A stretch of 21,765 nucleotides of DNA, taken from contig NW_019774082.1 of the NCBI RefSeq assembly GCF_001039355.2, positions 1-21,765 of the forward strand. Reading direction: 5' to 3'. The position numbers were made by a program, and so were the translations under genes. Below are positions 1-9,313 of this stretch, one piece after another. The notes under the pieces are model-generated. The model was not told the origin of the DNA, ran no database searches, and saw nothing but the letters and a program-made list of their open reading frames with translations. Numbering within the stretch: the first letter of the stretch is position 1; every line of letters starts with the position of its first letter. This DNA is from Lingula anatina (lineage: Eukaryota; Brachiopoda; Lingulata; Lingulida; Lingulidae).

Positions 1-25
1 TTATTATTATTATTATTATTATTAA
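1..25. repeat. (TTA)n microsatellite
   Basis: Eight TTA units at the window start. Confidence 0.9.
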
Positions 26-234
26 ACTAATGCTGAAGCAACTTTTTCAAATATTTGATGTAGTTTATCTTATATAACGTCTTTTCATGTGTGCTACACT
101 AAATGGTATGAACCAGTACATTCATTTCTTACTACAGTTAGTGTTTTTGTTAATTCTAATATGCTTACTTATTGTTTATTTATTATTTACTATTATGGTA
201 TATTTTACTAAAACTGACTTGCTTGAATTTGTAG

Positions 235-483
235 GTCAGTTTCCAGAGGAAATAAATAGACAAGACCCACTACTGCAAGAAGCATATCAACGAGCACTTA
301 TGGATGGCTTTGAAAGAGTGAAGAGGGCCAGGGTGATGCTGCTGGGCCATTCTGGTGCAGGTAAAACACACCTGAGAAAGCGGCTTCTGGGGAAGAAATA
401 TGATGAAGATAAAGATCGAATAACTAATGGAATAGAAACTGACTACGTTCTTGTGAAGGAGGGTTGGAATTCAGATGAAGCTG
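235..483 (+). CDS. ROCO gene exon: Roc domain start with P-loop
   Basis: The acceptor is TGTAG ending at 234 and the donor is GTAAGA at 484. Two bases complete a codon from an upstream exon outside the window, 82 codons follow, and one base is left over (phase 1). It encodes an amphipathic lead-in, then [13 protein letters not shown] (P-loop codons 345-368) and a G2-like Thr in ITNGIETD. The hydrophobic open frame from the ATG at 87 runs into this exon without a break, but it has no coding character and lies before a usable acceptor, so I treat it as intron. Confidence 0.85.
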
Positions 484-3400
484 GTAAGAATAACGGCAGT
501 TACCCAGAGAGAAAATTGTTTTACTATTGAAATCCATTTATCACATTTGTTTGTCAAGAAACATAATTGTCTTTTAAAATTTATTTATTAAAATTTCTCA
601 CTGTTTATCATGTGTTAATTACTTCAGTAAATAAAATATCTGGGGCTTTGGAACAGAAACTAGATATTTCAAGACAAACAGTGAAATGATGTTTTTATAT
701 ATAGAGTGTCATGGGCCAGCAATATCATGTTTGCTTGCTGAAAATACAAGAAAGATACATGAGGAAATCCGGGGAAGTCATGCAGGTAATTCCTTTGCGT
801 GTACAACTGACTACTAGAAATATTACTCGTATTTAAAAGTGTCTTGATATTATAACTGCAGAAACATTTGCTAATGTGAAACAAGAAAACAATTATAAAA
901 AACAAAAACTGCTTTTAGAATGTATGCTCTTATAATTTTCATTAATAATTTGAATTTTCAAATAAATGACTGCAGAGTCCACAGAAATGTTACAACCCTT
1001 GGGTCGACTTGTGAAGGCAACTGGTGTACAAACAGAAGTTTTGTGACACTCAAAAGATGCAGTACACTTATACACTAATGCACAGAGATGTAGTATACTA
1101 ATTTCAGGAATTTGAGTGAGCTTAAGTCAGAAGTTCCTATACACGTGATAAACAAAAAGAAGGAAACAAAAAGAAGAAAAGATAAGAAAAGAAAGAAAAT
1201 AGGAAGAAAAAAACAAAGTCAGAATAGTTCAAATGATAAATCAAACCATAAGTCTGTCAGTGTTCAGCCATGTGTTTAAGCTTTGGTTCCCAAAAAGAAT
1301 ATGCGATCGAACAATAATGAAATCTTGGAGTTCTCTGTAACAATGTGATAGGAGGATTCTCAACGACATTGCCACTTTCAAAGAATATTATGTTTGTGGA
1401 TAATGTTTCCATTATATTTTTATATTTAATTGGTCTGTCTGTCTGCCTCTTCACCTTGGCTGTTGCTGTTGCCATGGCTGTTGATGTCTGCCACATGATG
1501 TTTGCTCATGACTGCCAAACCAATTTTTTTTTACTGAATTGCTTTGTTCGGTCAAAACGCAGGTTGCTTTTGAAAACTGTCATGATCGGTTTACATTTAT
1601 GGTAGTTATTCTTCTTTTTGCACAATTTTGGTGTCGTTTGACCCATAACTTCCAAATCATATTTTTGTTTTACTTAAAATTAAGTGAGTGGCTTTGTTGT
1701 GTATAGCGGTAGGTTGCTTTGGAAAATTGGCATGACCAGTTTAAATTTAGGGTAAATATTCTGTTTTTTCTTTATGAATTTTTTTTAACACATGAGCATT
1801 TTATGTGGCTATTATAACCCATGGAACTGAATCACTTGCTTAATGTTCAATGTCCATGTTACCTGTAGTACATGATGTAAGATGGTAAGAGTGATTATGC
1901 TGTTTTAAAGCATGTCACAGTGCACCAGAATTAACCAAAATATTTTGTGCACTTTTTTCTGCATGATATCTGAACATTTGACAGCTTTGCTGCCTTGTCT
2001 CCTGTATGGTGTCTGTATATTTGCCAGCTGTGTTGTCTAGTTATCCTTTATTTATTTTTTCATTTATTTATTAATTTTTTGTTTTTTAATAATACTCCAC
2101 TACCTTCTTTTAGTAAGAATGGTAAAATGTGATCCATCTAATTGCTAATACTGACAAAAATAATTGCTGAATCTTTGTTTTATCCATATTTGTCTTACCT
2201 TGTTGTAGCAATGCTCTACCACACAGATAAGTTACTTTTTTACCTTTTAAGTCTCTGTGTACTTTTTTGACAAGCTTCATCCAAGCCTTCAGAAAAGCAG
2301 TCTGATGTTAATCAAGAAGAAATGATAACAGGTATATGAAAATATGACTATGTTTGAAAATCAAGCATTTTGTAAATATGAAGAAAAAAATCTGTATCAT
2401 ATATATTAAAAATGCAGTATATAAGAGTAAGATTGCATGTATCTGACATGCTTCGTAATTTTAAAAGTTTACAAGGATTATGCATAAAGATGCATGTGCT
2501 GTCCAAGAAGGCAAAAGAAAGGGTTGCGTTTTATATGTAATTTAGGCTTTAGATAACTCTTTTTCTTTTTTTTTATGGCAAGTTGCTCCAAGCCTATCCC
2601 ATCTCACTCTAGAGGATGAGAACACCTTACAAGCAGAGGGACAAACTGTGGTGCATGCATCACAAGTGAAGGGGTTGGGTATGTCTGGTTTTTTACATCT
2701 GAGAAATGTGTTGTAAATATTTTTGTACTTTATTATCTATTATCACCATACAGTAGCAAACCCTTGTGAACCTGGTACCCCTCTCCCTTCCTCAGCGTCA
2801 ATGGTTCCCCTTCTCCCTCTTTAAATTTACAATACAACTGAGACATTTCACTAAGCAATTTTCTACTTTGTATCTTGATGCACTGCATAATGTTTAAAAT
2901 ATTATTAAGTGGCAAAGTGTTTTAAAAATATTTTTTTTATTTCTTAAAAAACTCACTACACTTCTGTCTCACTGCTGATTAAAATAAAATTATCAGAATT
3001 ACAAATAATCATATATTAGATACAAAAAGCTGGGGTGAATAAAACAATTAAAATGATTAATGCTGGTTATTAGTAACAGTCTTATCCTATACATGTACAT
3101 GTTTTCCCCACCCTACACCCAACCCAATATAGAGGTGCAAATGTAAATATATATTTAATACACAGATTAGAAACTGTATTGACTATTTAAAAGTCCCAGA
3201 TACAGAAGTTTGTTTCATAGTTTCAGTGTCCTGGAAACATGAGGAATATAAAATAATTCATCATCTAACCCCAAAAAGGAACATATATGTTACTTTCCCA
3301 AAGGGAAAACTTCCAGCTGTCAAATCCTTTTACTCACTTTGAAAATATGATCACTGCTAGTTTTCTTTTTAATTTACTTCTTACAAGTTTAATGTTGTAA

Positions 3401-6400
3401 AAAAAAAATAAAAAAATAATAAAAAAACATGATATTCTTCTGTAAAGATCAAGTAATTATAGGTATTTTTTTGCTTGACTTAGTTTGTTAGCCACTGATT
3501 GTTATAAAAAGAAAAAAGCAGACTATCTCTGCCCTAACTATATACTGATTGCTTAGTAGGGCAAGATAAGTTACTGAGAATGCTTTGCTTCCAGAATTAT
3601 CTTTAAAAATGTAGCAAGAAAAAATCAGTTTTACCCAAAAAGAAGTTGCCGTAACAACAAAATTTAGGTGGTAACCCATCACTTTCTGACTATCTCTGGC
3701 TTTGCTATATACTGTGTGGTAAATCTTTGCCTGCAAAGAAGACTTTGAAAATGTAGCAAAAAAATGTGAAAAAACAATCAGTTTTATCTTAAAACAAATT
3801 GCCAAAGCAACAAATTCAAATTTACATGGATACATGTTTTCCTTATCTATGTCTGCCATGGATACTGAAGAGTATGTGCAGGAGAGTTTGATTATAAACA
3901 CACTGTGAAAAAAAAAAGATAGTATATGTTAAAGTACTAAAATTCCCCATATGGCTCAATAGTAATTGAAACTAAAATTCAAATCACATAGCAACAAACC
4001 TATACATTTTTAATCTTGATATTGGTGCAAAAGGTTTAACTATACATGTAAAAATTTAAGAAAAATCTGTCAGAGAGAAATAATAACTACTAAGGACATT
4101 ACAGTTGTACTGTAAATGAACTATTTTTTATTTGTGGTGCAAAAATTATGTCTGAAATGTCAAACTACACTTGAAAATACCACATAATTGTTTCATTCCA
4201 TAACAAATAACCCAAGTACTTATTGCACCAAGTGCTTGGACAAGAAAACTTTTTAGGATATTTTTCTGGGCATCATACCATGTACGTTTAAAACTACATT
4301 ATAGCCATGACAAAAAGCCCCCTGATTTACAGTTTGAATATTTATAATTATACAAAAGTCATTACATCAGATATAATTGACCATGACTGAATCACTATAT
4401 TGGAACAAGTTACAAAAAATATAAATTATATCTCACCAAACAAACATTATCAATTAGACTTCTTACGTAATGGTATAGAAATGATAAAAATTACATGTAT
4501 ATACCCTGTAGATGTAAAATTGAGACAGTCTTGGATTTTTGTTCTATACACGTGTTAATAAAAATTGAATATTTGTATTCATTTTATTTATTATTTATAC
4601 TTAAGCATGTGAAATGCACCTCTTTATTGGGTTTGTGTGCTTATCATATCATTTTATTGCATTTAAAACACTGTAGCTTTAAAATTTTATACTGTATACA
4701 ATACAACTAAATGATTTGATTTGCCTTTATTTCTTTTTAATACTGAGATATGATTTTTTTAGAAACTCAGTCCAGCCCTAATAGTTCCAATTTAAAAACA
4801 GAGGAGAATAAGGAGCTCCCATCTGATGTCTTTACACATTTGACAGAAAACGCATACGACATAGAGAATCCACCAGCTCGTCTAACAGTCTGGGATTTTG
4901 GAGGTCAAAGTGTGTATTACAACACCCACCACACCTTCCTTTCTTCCAGAGCTATTTACATTCTTGCCATTGATATGAGCCTTGATTTAACAGACAGGCT
5001 AGAAGACCAATGGCATAGTGCTGAACAATTCTCTGGAACTGTTCTTGGTAAGGAAGTCACTAGCTCACATGTATCAGCTAGTAAACATGATATACAACCA
5101 GTTGAACAAGTCATAAATGGAAGTTATCATACATAAGCCAAAAAACTTTCATACCGTTAGCTCATGGCCAACCTAGGTATATATGAAAAGTCAATTTTAA
5201 GGGCTCTGTAACTGATAGTTAACTTTGTATTATGTGTGATATATTTCAGATTATACTGTTTATTGGATTGACACAATCCATACTTATGCATCACAGCAAG
5301 ACAAAAGTGAAGATGGAGTATCATCCCCCCGAATAATCATCGTTTGCACACATAAAGACAAATACCTTGAAAATGTTCCCAAAGAAAGGGTAGGCATCAA
5401 TATTGGAAAAATGAAGTATTCTGTCAAAATCCATCATGGCAATTAACTGGCTGATAAAATACATAATTGCGACCTGAACTATTTAACACCTAGGTATTAT
5501 ATATTTCTCCCATTCTCTTACAGCATGAAGAAAAAATAAATGCATACTTTTCTACATTGCGGCAGCATATACAACAGAAGAGGAGTGGTGTGCATGTTGA
5601 TCCATGTTTTTTTGCAATTGACAACACATGTCAGGATGAAGATCATGAAATAACTGATCTTCGTCGATATGTTATGAAAATTGCTGAAAGCCAAAAATCT
5701 TGGGGAGAGAAGAACCCAATAAGATGGAGTAGATTAGAAGATGAGCTCGAGCTTCGTCAACCACCTGAGAAACGAAAAAAAAAGTTGATTCAGTATGGGG
5801 AGCTGAAAAAGTTAGCTCTTGAAGGTGGAATGCAGGATGAAAATGAGCTGAATTCATTCCTCCTGTTCCATCATGACATTGGAGATCTGTTGCACCCTCA
5901 GAGATTTGGAGATCTGTTGCACTCTCAGACAGTTGATCTCTCAGACATTGTCATTTTGAATCCATGGTGGCTGATAGACACATTCAAGTCTATTATTACG
6001 GTTGATAAACACCATGTCAAAACCAAAGGGTCTCTGTATTGGTTTGCATTAAAGAGGGGCATCCTAGATGAAAGACTTTTGGATGAGCTATGGGGAGATG
6101 ACAGTGAGTTGAAGCCCATATTAATCAGTGCAATGGTAAAATTCAACATTCTGTTAGAACAGAACCTCAGTACAACAGAAGAGCCTACTTGTCGACAGTT
6201 CTATGTGCCCACCTTACTCCCGATATACAAGAACCCAGCATCTGTGGTTGGTAGTGAAGACACACTATTCATACAAGGAAAAGATAACTTTATGCCACAT
6301 GTGCTATTTAACCGGCTCACAGTGAAATTAGTCCAAAATAGCACATCAACTGGTAGGAAAGTTTTACGAAGAAGACGTGACTTTTTTCTCTTCAAAAATG

Positions 6401-9313
6401 AGCTGTACTATGATTATGCTGTATTTGCAATCGATCCACTGAGAGGTGCGCGCTGTGCATTGAGAAAGTCAATAGATTCCTCTTGCATTGAACTTATTCC
6501 CTTATATCCCCCAGGAGCTAAGTTTGACGCAACAATCCAAGGGGCATATGATAAGTTTAAGGGCCATGTTGTAACCGTACTTCAAGAGCTTATGAAATCT
6601 ATCTGCCCACATTTGCAGCTTGAATGGTGTGTCAGAGATCCGAGAAATCCAAAGAAGCTAATGGCAATAGATCCGAAGGAGACTGATCTCACAGCATCCG
6701 GGTTACCAGAGGATTCAGTGTACAGACTATGGTTTATGCCAAGCTCTAGTGAGAAGGTAAGTTTTGAAATGAACATGTGCAGCAGTGAGGGTTCCATTGA
6801 GGGGGGGGGGGGGGGGGAGTTATCCCAGTTTAGGAGAAATAAAATCATCAGTTGCAATTCACAAATAACAGTAAAATAAATACCGCTTTCACAAGTCATG
6901 AGAATGGGGTGTGTCACGGATCATGCAACATAATATGAATATTTCATGCATCCCAGAAAATAAAAATTAAGTGGCTTTCAGGGGTTACGAAAATGCCCTT
7001 TGGTTATAATCTCCTCAGTCATAAGTTAAACATGAATGTTAAATATATCTTTTTACATATGTTTTGTAAATAAATTAATAATGTAGCTCTCCGATTACTC
7101 CAGTTTGTTCTTTTAAATAGGTGCATGGTGCTTCTCCATCTGCTGTGAGATCATCAAGTGATGCTGGAGGTAAATAAAATTATCAGAACATAAAGCTATA
7201 AACACTTTTAAAATGAATTTCAAAAACAGCCTTAAATTGTTTGTCCTCTGTATATGACTTCAGTGTTGGTTGAAAAGGTTTGTAAAAGCTAATATATTAT
7301 TGATAAATATTTAAAAGTGAAATATTTAAATTAAGTTCATGAAATTTCAAATAAGCACAATCAAAATCAAAAATCAAGAACATTGAAGTTGTCACATTGC
7401 TCTTAGCAAACAGAATTGTGCTTTTTAAAAATATTTAATTTAGTTAACGTCTTTAAATAAATAATAAAAATACAGTTGACTTGAGTTTACTGTTTAATCA
7501 ATATGTAGACTTTTATATTAATTTTATAGTGACATCCTTATTTCTACATTAACTATTATTTAAAAAAATGAAAAAAGGTAATAATAGACAAGTCACACTA
7601 CAGTTACCTGTTCCATAACTATAATATATATTCTTAATTCTTTTAGTTTCAAATGGTTTGAAGTAATCAAATTTGCAGTTTTACCAAAAAAGTTTTCCCT
7701 CCCTCCTTTCTGAAACTTCTATCCTGGCTCAGCACGAAAATTCCATTTGTAGGTGATTGAAACTTTTTCACGGGTGTTATGTCGATGGAAATAAGCTCGA
7801 ATTTCAGATGATGCAACTACCCCTTTTTTGGTATTTGGACATAATCCATAGCGGATAATTCTCTGCTATAGTGGCTAGTTTAATGGATAGAACAGATTGT
7901 TTACATGTTATCGTCATCTCATATATTAAACCTTCCATTGTTTTTGCAGATGCCATTGAAACAGCATGTAAGGGATTTCCACGTGAACCTGGTATTGTAA
8001 CTGTCTTCCCAGCATGCAAAGCAAATGAGCATTACCCACCGTTTATTGCAGTGCTAGTGAGCATTGAATTTTGTGGAAATAAAGTCACAGAATATGAGGG
8101 ATTCACTGTCAATTACTACTCCTGGGACATGCCAGATATGGAAGCACAGATAGCCATTTTCTCCCAAGAAGCTGAAGAGAATCCAATTCCACCTGAAAAG
8201 TCTACTGAATTTGGACAAGTCATACAAAGAGTTTCACAAGGTCTCTTTGCCAATCATAGAAACCTAACAATTATTTCAGCATCTCCTGTTAAAGTGACAG
8301 GAGGTAAAATATCATGCATGCCATGTATAGTATTGTATTGTCACACAAAAGGTGTGGTACCACTTGGCGAGTCACTATTTCCAGAGTCAATTGAAGGTTT
8401 TCCTGTAGATGTACGTGAAGGTTATGTTTTGTTGTCCATGAACAACGGTCAGTCACAAAATCCAGCTGTGCACTTAGGTCAAAGTGCTACTTTTTACAGT
8501 GACCCATTGAGGATGGGATGCAGTATTGGACGGAGAGGTTTGAACTTGACAGGGACGTTAGGAATGTTTGTAGAACATGGGGGGTCAACATGTTTCCTCA
8601 CATGCTCCCACGTGTTAGGCATCCCACCACCTGCCATAGATACTGAAGTCTGTCAACCTTCTGATGCAGATCAAGAAGCAAACCACCACAACCGGCTAGT
8701 GAGTGAGACTGTAGACAGTTCAAGCAGAGCTAGAATTTGTGGTGTTGTCAAAGAACGGGTATTTAGGAATGTTGATATTAAAGGTGGACAATATGGAATT
8801 GATGCAGCTCTTATCACAGTCAAGGATAGAGGGACCTATGGGATTCCAGCAGGATTAGATCCTCAAAGATTGCGAGATCTTAAGATTACAGAAAATAAAT
8901 TAACCTTTACTAGGGAGGCGTATATTGAATGTAGTGAAGATTTAAGCACTCATGTTTTGTTCAAATGTGGTAGGACGACTGGTCTCACAAAAGGGATTGC
9001 CACTTTTGTAGGTGGGGCTGCTTACCAGCCTTGCACTGTGGAGTACTGTAGTGATGTGGGTTGGACATTTCAAGACACCCTTTCATCCATGGTAGAGGTA
9101 TGTGCACCTAGAACCAGCAGCAGTGCCATGTTTGCTGACTGTGGAGACTCTGGTGCTGCAGTGTTCTATTTAAAGAATGGAAAACCCTATATAATGGGAA
9201 TGGTGGTGGCCAGGACCTCCTATTTCTCAGCCTTAGTGTCACCCATTTGGCCAATATTAGAACATTTTAACATTGAATCACCAAGAGAAGAGGAAGATAT
9301 GGAAACTGAGTGA
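235..9313 (+). CDS. ROCO-family GTPase with C-terminal trypsin-like protease domain (5' partial, 8 exons)
   Basis: Spliced model 235-483, 2275-2331, 2583-2678, 4763-5047, 5250-5389, 5524-6756, 7121-7169, 7950-9313. All junctions are GT-AG and in phase, giving 1156 residues plus TGA. Numbering starts at the first full codon. Roc domain: P-loop GHSGAGKT at residues 37-44, G3 WDFGGQ at 177-182, G4 THKD at 262-265. COR domain about 337-600, with WWLIDTF near 423. Unrecognised module about 703-880. Serine protease about 900-1145 with His923 (TCSHVL), Asp987 (GIDAAL) and Ser1103 (CGDSG). From family knowledge, Roc-COR proteins are GTP-controlled dimeric switches; I infer that the protease is the output domain. 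There is no visible signal peptide or membrane segment in this part, so an intracellular protein is likely. The N-terminus, where ROCO proteins often carry leucine-rich or ankyrin repeats, lies upstream of the window. The link between COR and protease rests on one 49-nt exon and splice phase, not on transcript data. Confidence 0.8.
705..785 (+). CDS. Possible small exon in the Roc linker (candidate)
   Basis: An 81-nt open stretch lies between an acceptor-like ATATATAG and a donor GTAATT. It is symmetric phase 1-1 (2+78+1 nt), so including it would add 27 residues between the 483 and 2275 junctions without breaking the frame. The peptide is polar with charged residues (for example [10 protein letters not shown]). 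The polypyrimidine tract is poor and chance open frames of this size are common, so this is a candidate cassette exon only. It is left out of the main model. Confidence 0.35.
976..1023 (+). CDS. Possible micro-exon in the Roc linker (candidate)
   Basis: A 48-nt open stretch follows the acceptor CTGCAG and precedes a weak donor GTGTAC. It is again phase 1-1 and would add 16 residues ([15 protein letters not shown] region). It resembles the neighbouring real linker exons in size and phase, but the donor is weak. It is left out of the main model. Confidence 0.25.
1510..1775. repeat. Diverged tandem duplication, period about 150 bp
   Basis: The segment around AGGTTGCTTTTGAAAACTG at 1561 recurs as AGGTTGCTTTGGAAAATTG at 1711. 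Similarity continues on both sides: GGTTTACATTTATGG against AGTTTAAATTTAGGG to the right, and TTGCTTTGTT against TGGCTTTGTT to the left. Two copies are visible. No coding content is apparent. Confidence 0.6.
2275..2331 (+). CDS. ROCO gene exon: short polar linker
   Basis: 57 nt between acceptor TTGACAAG and donor GTATAT, phase 1-1. It encodes a hydrophilic Ser/Gln/Glu-rich stretch ([18 protein letters not shown]) in the insertion between G1/G2 and G3 of the Roc domain. Support comes from exact phase and composition rather than homology. Confidence 0.6.
2583..2678 (+). CDS. ROCO gene exon: polar linker
   Basis: 96 nt between acceptor ATGGCAAG (after a long T-rich tract) and donor GTATGT, phase 1-1. 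It encodes an acidic/polar linker containing [14 protein letters not shown]. Like the previous exon it extends the distance between the P-loop and the G3 motif. Both splice sites are good and the frame is open throughout. Confidence 0.65.
2679..4762 (+). other. Intron 3 of the ROCO gene
   Basis: AT-rich intron of 2.1 kb. It includes A-rich runs near 3399-3427 and a diverged tandem duplication at about 3521-3825. I see no exon that is both splice-compatible and protein-like, and no RNA gene. Confidence 0.7.
3521..3825. repeat. Diverged tandem duplication, period about 150-167 bp
   Basis: GACTATCTCTGCCCTAACTA at 3521 recurs as GACTATCTCTGGCTTTGCTA at 3688. The distal parts also match: AAAATGTAGCAAGAAAAAAT and CAGTTTTACC against AAAATGTAGCAAAAAAATGT and CAGTTTTATC. 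Each copy ends with a half-palindromic GTTGCCGTAACAAC-like motif, in the second copy ATTGCCAAAGCAAC. A fragment of a third start (TTATCTATGTCTG) is near 3842. Confidence 0.6.
4763..5047 (+). CDS. ROCO gene exon: Roc G3 motif
   Basis: 285 nt, phase 1-1, acceptor TTTTTTTAG and donor GTAAGG. After a polar lead it encodes [13 protein letters not shown] and then [18 protein letters not shown]. This is the characteristic Roc pattern: the G3/switch II DFGGQ, a loop where the chain turns, and the hydrophobic strand after it. This exon identifies the gene as ROCO family most clearly. Confidence 0.9.
5250..5389 (+). CDS. ROCO gene exon: Roc G4 motif
   Basis: 140 nt, acceptor ATTTCAG and donor GTAGGC. 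It enters with two bases completing an Asp codon and ends on a codon boundary. It encodes [10 protein letters not shown], then the strand [16 protein letters not shown] is the G4 guanine-specificity motif ((N/T)KxD class), placed as expected after the G3 exon. Confidence 0.88.
5524..6756 (+). CDS. ROCO gene exon: end of Roc and the COR domain
   Basis: 1233 nt, phase 0-0, acceptor TCTTACAG and donor GTAAGT, 411 codons. It starts with the last Roc helix and a G5-like segment (FFAIDNT). COR follows: [16 protein letters not shown]-type helix, [40 protein letters not shown], then the C-terminal COR half with [11 protein letters not shown] and a final helical segment ending LWFMP. The sequence GDLLHPQRF is followed directly by GDLLHSQTV, an in-frame 27-nt tandem duplication. 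Past the donor the frame stays open into the intron to a stop at 6877, so intron retention would end the protein before the protease. Confidence 0.9.
5881..5934 (+). repeat. In-frame 27-bp tandem duplication inside the COR exon
   Basis: GGAGATCTGTTGCACCCTCA at 5881 repeats as GGAGATCTGTTGCACTCTCA at 5908. The period is exactly nine codons, giving GDLLHPQRF then GDLLHSQTV just before the conserved WWLIDTF strand of COR. The copies are nearly identical at DNA level, so the duplication looks recent. Confidence 0.85.
6757..7120 (+). other. Intron between COR exon and the 49-nt exon
   Basis: 364-bp intron with donor GTAAGT and acceptor TTAAATAG. It contains a run of 17 G at 6801-6817, unusual in this AT-rich surrounding. 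Nothing else is recognisable. Confidence 0.7.
7121..7169 (+). CDS. ROCO gene exon: short Ser/Ala linker between COR and C-terminal module
   Basis: 49 nt between acceptor TTCTTTTAAATAG and donor GTAAAT, entering at phase 0 and leaving with one base. It encodes [16 protein letters not shown], a flexible-looking linker. Its length is exactly what is needed to change phase from 0 (COR exon) to 1 (last exon). That is the main reason for accepting it. Confidence 0.65.
7170..7949 (+). other. Intron before the protease exon
   Basis: 780-bp AT-rich intron ending in CCATTGTTTTTGCAG. No further exon is evident, but one or more additional small symmetric exons cannot be excluded. The ATG at 7871 in the same frame as the last exon lies in this intron and would give a protein starting MASLMDR; I take it as an accidental in-frame extension. 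Confidence 0.65.
7950..9313 (+). CDS. ROCO gene last exon: unrecognised module plus trypsin-like serine protease, stop codon
   Basis: 1364 nt, acceptor TTTTTGCAG, entering with two bases that complete an Asp codon, and ending at TGA 9311-9313. The first 180 or so residues (703-880) form a module I do not recognise, ending in a motif with [20 protein letters not shown] and DVREG. The rest reads as a chymotrypsin-fold (PA clan) protease: GTLGMFVEH then CFLTCSHVL (His codon 8609-8611), [10 protein letters not shown] (Asp codon 8801-8803), a strand [10 protein letters not shown], and [13 protein letters not shown] (Ser codon 9149-9151), then IMGMVVA. Spacing and order His-Asp-Ser match the family. 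The Ser pocket motif GDSG is complete, so activity is plausible. The final residues are acidic ([10 protein letters not shown]). Similar single-domain proteases exist in bacteria and fungi, so lateral origin of this module is possible but not shown. Confidence 0.85.

Larger units (their letters stand above)
484..2274 (+). other. Intron 1 of the ROCO gene
   Basis: AT-rich intron of 1.8 kb. It contains the two candidate small exons at 705-785 and 976-1023, a purine-rich tract at about 1150-1220 made mostly of AAGAAA-like runs, and a diverged 150-bp tandem duplication at about 1510-1775. I see no other gene. Confidence 0.7.

Noticed and set aside
87-234. Open frame from an ATG giving a hydrophobic, membrane-like N-terminus in front of the Roc domain
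   Set aside because: It ends in a usable acceptor TGTAG at 234, has low-complexity Leu/Ile/Val composition typical of translated T-rich intron, and ROCO proteins do not start this way right before the P-loop.
3488-3901. 137-residue - strand open frame
   Set aside because: It lies across a diverged tandem duplication in an intron, with no recognisable domain and AT-driven composition.
7871-7949. ATG start for an independent protease gene
   Set aside because: The segment lies in an intron ending with a strong acceptor. The phase fits the upstream exon, and the translated lead is not protein-like. A separate gene is not excluded and is given as the refuting case of the fusion.
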